Part shown: one piece after another, positions 59,449 through 64,000 of the stretch
Position numbering within the stretch: position 1 is the first letter of the stretch
Layout: every line of letters begins with the position of its first letter
Source: Caenorhabditis elegans
Taxonomy: Eukaryota; Nematoda; Chromadorea; Rhabditida; Rhabditidae
Reading direction: 5' to 3'
NCBI RefSeq assembly: GCF_000002985.6
Contig: NC_003281.10
Span: 8,556,001-8,620,000 of the forward strand
DNA: 64,000 nt
Translations under genes and position numbers: made by a program
Notes under the pieces: model-generated
Seen by the model: only the letters and a program-made list of their open reading frames with translations
The model's database searches: none
What the model was told of the DNA's origin: nothing

Positions 59449-60526
59449 TTATTTATGATTCAAAATCTTGTTGAGACACGCGAAAATGTGAAGATAATAA
59501 TAACAAAGGTAAGAATTAAATGCATAATTTGAAGTTTGAGATGGACTTTGAATCTTTTCCGCCAAAATTGCACATAATTTGGTAGCAGCGTCGTTGCTCA
59601 GAACAATTTGAAGTTGGCAGCTACAAACTCCTTGTGCTTCTTCGTACTTCTTCCAATCATAATCTTTTCCACATTCTTTACAGGTTAACGTTGTGACATC
59701 ATATTTCACGTGAGTTAGAATTTGTTCTGAAGCTGTCTCGGCAACATGTCCACCGAATAATCCCCCGGCAATTCCACCAATGATTCCTCCGAAAATCGTT
59801 CCAATACCAGGAAAGATTGCCGATCCGATGGAACTTCCTGTAATAAAGTTTTTGTAAAAAATTCTACTGAATCTTTTAAAATTACAACACTTACCGGCCA
59901 ATGCTGCAGCAGATGCACTTGCATAAGTTGTCGCCGTGGTTGCCACTGTTTTTATAGTATTTCGTGTGGTTCCGTGATGATAATCCTTCTTAACCTCTTT
60001 TCCAACTTGATACATTTCGTAAATCACAGCGGCAGTCGTCAAAATTGGAGCAATTTTATTTGCTTTCTCAGCAACATCTCCAAGAACTCCAGCAGTTTTG
60101 GCAGTGGAGAGATAGGAAGATGTGGATCCTTGAGTCCAGTAACTGCCTTGTTGATGTTGATGTGATGGAAATCCACTTTTCCATGAGGGCGATCGAATCT
60201 GATCCACCATTTCGGATTTCCGCGAGAAGATATTTTAGTTTTGTCGAAAATGTTCAAAATATTTGATTTTCTACCCGAGGTTTTAATCAAATATTTGACC
60301 GCATTTCTTCTTATTGCAGTGACGCCTCCTTTTATTCCATATTCAGTCGGATTATTCAGAAAATTTGAGTATTCAATTTTAACAAAGAAAAAAAGGTATA
60401 TGTTCAACTTTTATAATTCTTCTTAAAAAAAGATTCCTTTTTAGAAAAGGAGATTTTAAAACTCACCGATTTACCACTTTGATCATTTGTTGTGGGTTTC
60501 CCTTTATTGTCGTTTGAACTACTCAT
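59449..60526 (-). pseudogene. Damaged paralogue of the glycine-zipper/CxxC family
   Basis: This copy is collinear with the intact neighbour at 60868-62438 but carries two apparent lesions. First, the acceptor expected before its main exon reads TTTTCTG instead of TTTTCAG (the AG position, 60357-60358, is TG). Second, near 60102-60112 four bases are missing relative to the paralogue, so the conserved KAVTGLKDPH part and the following TAKTAGVLGDVAEK part lie in different frames with no usable intron between them. Otherwise the family blocks are well kept: SNILNIFDK, WWIRFDRPHGKVDFHHI, YHHGTTRNTIKT, a glycine zipper after 59837, and CKECGKDYDWKKYEEAQGVC. The last donor is also lost, so the frame runs on to a stop at 59449. 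The first exon (60467-60526, MSSSNDNKGKPTTNDQ) has a good trans-splice acceptor at 60531-60533, so it may still be transcribed. A sequencing or strain difference, or an unusual splice form, is possible. Confidence 0.65.
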
Positions 60527-60867
60527 ATTTCTGGAAAATGTAAATTTAGCAAAAATAATGTGCACAAAATTGAAAAGTGTTCGCAGACCGAAAATCGAAA
60601 GTTGCTATTTTATTTAGGCTGAGCTAATAGACGTTGTCCAAAAGGATTACACACTATTGTTTCTCACATTTCGTCGTCTCCGTTCTTCAGATCGCCGATA
60701 ATTATCGATTATTCTCTCACGTGTAAATATTTTCAGGAAATATTTGGCACACCACACTATTAATGAAATGTCAATTTAAACTAAATTTCAAACAATTTAT
60801 TAGCTTATGGGTGCCAAAGTGAAAATGTGAAGATAATAAGAATAAGAGTGAAAATCGAATATCGGAA
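60527..60867. other. Spacer between the intact and damaged paralogues
   Basis: About 340 bases hold the 3' flank of the intact family member and the upstream region of the damaged one. The transcript-strand words TTATTATCTTCACATTTTC near 60820-60840 also appear at the 3' end of the damaged copy (about 59480-59500), evidence that the duplication included the 3' UTR. No further gene is seen. Confidence 0.5.
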
Positions 60868-62438
60868 TTAAAAATCATGATTTGTTTCGAGCTTTTTGAA
60901 CCAATAATCCACGGAATCCTGCCTCTTGTTGTTGAATCTTGTACCTGAAAAAGTACCAACTTATGATTTTCGAAAATGCGTTTTCCATTAAAATTGTTTT
61001 ATCAGAATAGCACTCACAACAGGTTCCTTCAATCTCTTGATACTTTTTCCATGTGTATTCTTCATCACATCCATCACAAACGAACGTTACAACGTCCCAT
61101 TTAACATGATTCAACGCATTTTCTGTTGCCACGTGACTGTAGTGACCACCAAAATGTCCACCAACAATTCCTCCGACGACAGCCCCGAAAATCGTTCCTA
61201 ATCCGGGAAAAATTGATGTTCCAATCACACTTCCTGTAAAAAAACAATTAAATGAAAATAAAAACCGAGTAGAAATAAATACCAGCATAAGCTCCAATGG
61301 ATCCACTGGAATAAGTTCCACTCGTCGCAGCCAATGTTTTGATTGTATTTCTTGTCGTCCCATGATTCATATCCTTGTGGACTTCTTGTCCAACTCGGTA
61401 GGCTTCGTAGATCATTGCCGCTGTCGTGAGCAGTGGCGCGACATCATTTGCTTTTTCTGCAACTTTTCCAAGCACTCCAATAGTTTTGGCAGTAGTCGGT
61501 GTGAGTGGAATATGAGGATCCTTCAGTCCAGTCACTGCTTTGTTGATGTTAATGTGATGGAAATCAACATTTCCATGAGGTCGGTCGAATCGGATCCACC
61601 ATCTCGGATTTCCAAGGCTCGATTTGTTCGTTTTGTCGAAGATGTTTAGAATATTTGATGACCGTCCGACTGTACTGATCACGTAGTGACTCGCATTTCT
61701 ACTCAGTGCAGCGATTCCTCCTCTGAAGCCGTGTCCAGAAGGTTCCAGCTGAAAAGACAAAAAAATACTCTTTTCAGAAACAAAAGCGTTACCTCTTCGT
61801 TTTCTTCCGATGAGCTATCATACCAGCTTCTTGCATTTTTCGCAGCTTCAGAAATAGCCTACAATAAAAAGTATATGTTTGAAAATTATATTTATTTACA
61901 GGGTAACTTACCGATGTTGCCGTTGATGCAGTTTCCGAATTCCAAGCGGAAGTTGCCGCTTCTCCGATCGATTTCGTGGCAGACGTCGAAAAATCCTTCA
62001 CGGTCTATAAACATTTTTAATGAGAATTTTTGAACAATTTGAATTTCATATTTCGCTTTTTTTTGCAATAAGAAAAAGAAAACAACATTTAAAATCTATT
62101 CATTCGTTTTTTAAAATTATATTTCAAAAATAATTTTTTTAATTACTGTAATTACTGGAAAGGCAAATTTCTCTGAGAAATGCCTCAATACGAAAACGCA
62201 TTTTTGTTATTTCTATTTTCGATTTTTTTTTTCAATGAAAATTGTATATGCTGACCGCTGACGTCGATGCGGCAAACTCCGAGTTCCATGCAGATGTGGT
62301 GGCATTATTAATTGATGTAGCGGCAGACGAAGAGAAATTTTTCACGGACTGCAATAATATATTATCGTTAATTGTAATAAAATGAATTATTACCGTCCAA
62401 TATCCATTAACTTCGGGCTTTTGTTCGTCGGAGCTCAT
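60868..62438 (-). CDS. Glycine-zipper/CxxC family protein, long form (unknown function)
   Basis: Exons (transcript order) 62394-62438, 62256-62348, 61912-62004, 61793-61858, 61283-61748, 61018-61233 and 60868-60944 give 351 residues. Two adjacent 93-bp exons encode related 31-residue repeats (SVKNFSSSAATSINNATTSA and TVKDFSTSATKSIGEAATSA, each followed by WNSE). Residues 100-255 hold a block found again in the damaged neighbour: SNILNIFDK, WWIRFDRPH (149-157), HHININ (163-168), then GTTRNTIKT. A glycine zipper follows (GLGTIFGAVVGGIVGGHFGG, 265-284), then CDGC (307-310) and a CC pair (326-327) suggesting a small metal-binding fold. I recognise no named domain. There is no signal peptide. The zipper implies membrane insertion or oligomer formation. 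A TTTGTTTCAG acceptor (62440-62442) ends one base before the ATG. Confidence 0.82.
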
Positions 62439-64000
62439 TCTGAAACAAAATTCATTGATGTTGAAAAATAGCTTTTCAAAGAGAGAACCAAATGTGTAAA
62501 AATCGATAACAACGAGGGGAGAGACAAAATGAAATTGTGAAAGTTAACATTAGCAAGGTGAGATCGATTCAGGTCGTTTGATGAGGTGCAGATCAACGAA
62601 TTAAATGCAAAAATAATGTAAAAATTGTTTTAAAAGCTATAATTTTAGAAAATCAGCGAGCAAACAGGAAATCGAAGAGAATAATTGGATTAAAACCCGA
62701 AATTTTCTTTAAAATTTTCTACAGTAATCTTAAAGGCGCATATACCAAACTGTTCCGCGTGGCGAGACCCATCCAAAGAAATTCGTCTCCCTCCTTCTTA
62801 ATTTTGACAAGATTACGGTTTATATTTTCTGAATTAGTATTAAAATGTTAATTCACTTTTAAATGAAATTTGATTTATAAAAAGGCCTTTGAAAGCTTGT
62901 TGTTCGTTTGATAAAACAACTTTGAATTGGGATTGATGAATGAAAACTTTAAAAATGAAAAACCAAACGTCCGGTTTTCAAGCCTGAGTTACTGTAGCTT
63001 CTTTCTTAAAACATATTAAGCTCCCTGTATGTTTATTTACTTTTACCTTTTCCTCGCCGCTTTCATACTTATCTCGTGAAAATCAAATTGTTGAAAATTC
63101 TCAGTCATTCCCCGTCTCCTTTTTCTTATCCGCCTTCATTTTAATTAATTGTGTTGCGGCAAATTGGACTCAACAAATCAGTTGCCTCAATCTGAATGCC
63201 CCGTTTGACACAATTAAAATACCTATTTTGGCGGTGCGGTACGTGTGAAGATTCTCTCATTAAAGGGGAAATAACATCCAAATCGCAAGGGAATGTATTC
63301 AGATTAATATCTACCGTATCGATCCGGAGAGAGACGAGCATTCTGCATGTTAAAATAATTGAAAGGAAGGTTATGGTGGATGATTGATGAGATGTTTGAA
63401 AATGGTGAGATGTTTGACAAGAAGTTGCGCAATGTTTACGTTGAGCTTGTCCATATTATACGTCAAGCCGGATATGACACCCAGAGGATCAGGATTACTG
63501 TAGTTATTTATATTTGCAGATTTTATTAGTGTCTCACACGTGGATATATAGCATGGATATTAATTTCAGAAACAAATAATAAAATATGTGTTTTTTTTTT
63601 CAAAAACGCATTCAATTTGGGTTTTTTAAAAATTTCAGTCAATCTTTTGGTAAATTGCCAAATTGTCCAAAAATGTAGACTTTTGAGAAGTATCGAGCAA
63701 TGCTACAGGTTCTAACTACTGGAATTTTCATACAAATATTTGAAACGCAATTTCAGTTAAAAAAAATTATACCACAAGTTTTTGGCCGACTTCCAAAAAT
63801 TATGATCAGTGAAAATAAACTTAACAAATTTCAAAAAGTTTTACTATGAGATTTGGGTGTTTGAGCAGTTTCGGAGTAGTTTTAAACAATTTCCTTACCA
63901 AAGATACACCTTCAAAGGCGCATAAAATGTATTCGAAAGGCCTCGCCACGAGAAAAAAATTCTGATACCGTATTTCTTCTAGTACGCAACTACGTTACTT
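62439..64000. other. Gene-less right edge
   Basis: This would hold the promoter of the glycine-zipper/CxxC gene. Two short repeat words occur: AAAGGCGCATATACCAAACT with GTGGCGAGACC at about 62732-62768, and AAAGGCGCATAAAATGTATT with CCTCGCCACGAG at about 63916-63955. They are related in composition, with the second element inverted. I see no gene. Confidence 0.45.

Noticed and set aside
1-64000. CRISPR arrays, bacterial operons, prophage or plasmid features
   Set aside because: Every recognised gene has spliceosomal introns and animal homologues. No regularly spaced identical repeats with unique spacers were seen.

Overview
The window is nematode DNA, almost certainly Caenorhabditis elegans. 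It is AT-rich, has many 45-60 nt introns ending in TTTTCAG, trans-splice acceptors a few bases upstream of several start codons, and interspersed worm repeats. Several products are recognisable. The glutamate receptor assembles to exactly 962 residues with Ala687 in its SYTANLAAF motif, as in C. elegans GLR-1. From memory, not checked, this is the middle of chromosome III around cosmids C02D5 and C06E1. All gene models were assembled by hand from splice signals, and reading phase was checked across every junction.

Layout, left to right. 1.3-3.0 kb (+): a GILT-like, membrane-anchored thiol-reductase relative with a degraded active site. 5.2-7.0 kb (+): a long-chain-type acyl-CoA dehydrogenase (acdh-6). 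7-25 kb: an 18 kb interval with no convincing protein gene. It holds a mariner-like element, microsatellites, a poly-C/poly-G tract, a telomere-like hexamer block, degenerate minisatellites and three hairpins, two of which are paralogous. 25.1-27.3 kb (+): the dual-oxidase maturation factor doxa-1. 28.3-32.6 kb (-): glr-1, an AMPA/kainate-type receptor. 33.3-35.0 kb: three tiny secreted glycine-rich FIP/FIPR-like peptide genes with matching promoters. 35.4-37.1 kb (-): a GT11 fucosyltransferase-like type II membrane protein. 39.6-41.9 kb (-): a C2H2 zinc-finger and coiled-coil protein. 42-49.8 kb: another gene-poor stretch. 49.8-50.4 kb (+): a small REEP/DP1-like protein.

The right end carries a minus-strand gene train. 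In transcription order it is: a glycine-zipper/CxxC protein (62.4-60.9 kb), a damaged paralogue (60.5-59.4 kb), a third paralogue (59.4-58.8 kb), rha-2, the DHX37-type DEAH helicase (58.6-54.1 kb), and an ASCC2-like CUE-domain protein (53.8-50.6 kb). The spacing and trans-splice sites of the last two suggest an operon. The ASCC2-like gene converges on the REEP-like gene with overlapping 3' ends.

Most noteworthy: the unassigned glycine-zipper/CxxC family and its probable pseudogene with two separate lesions; a GC-AG intron in glr-1 that is needed to keep the reading frame; the paired hairpin-RNA candidates near 19.9 and 20.65 kb; and the 19-base C tract at 14.5 kb.
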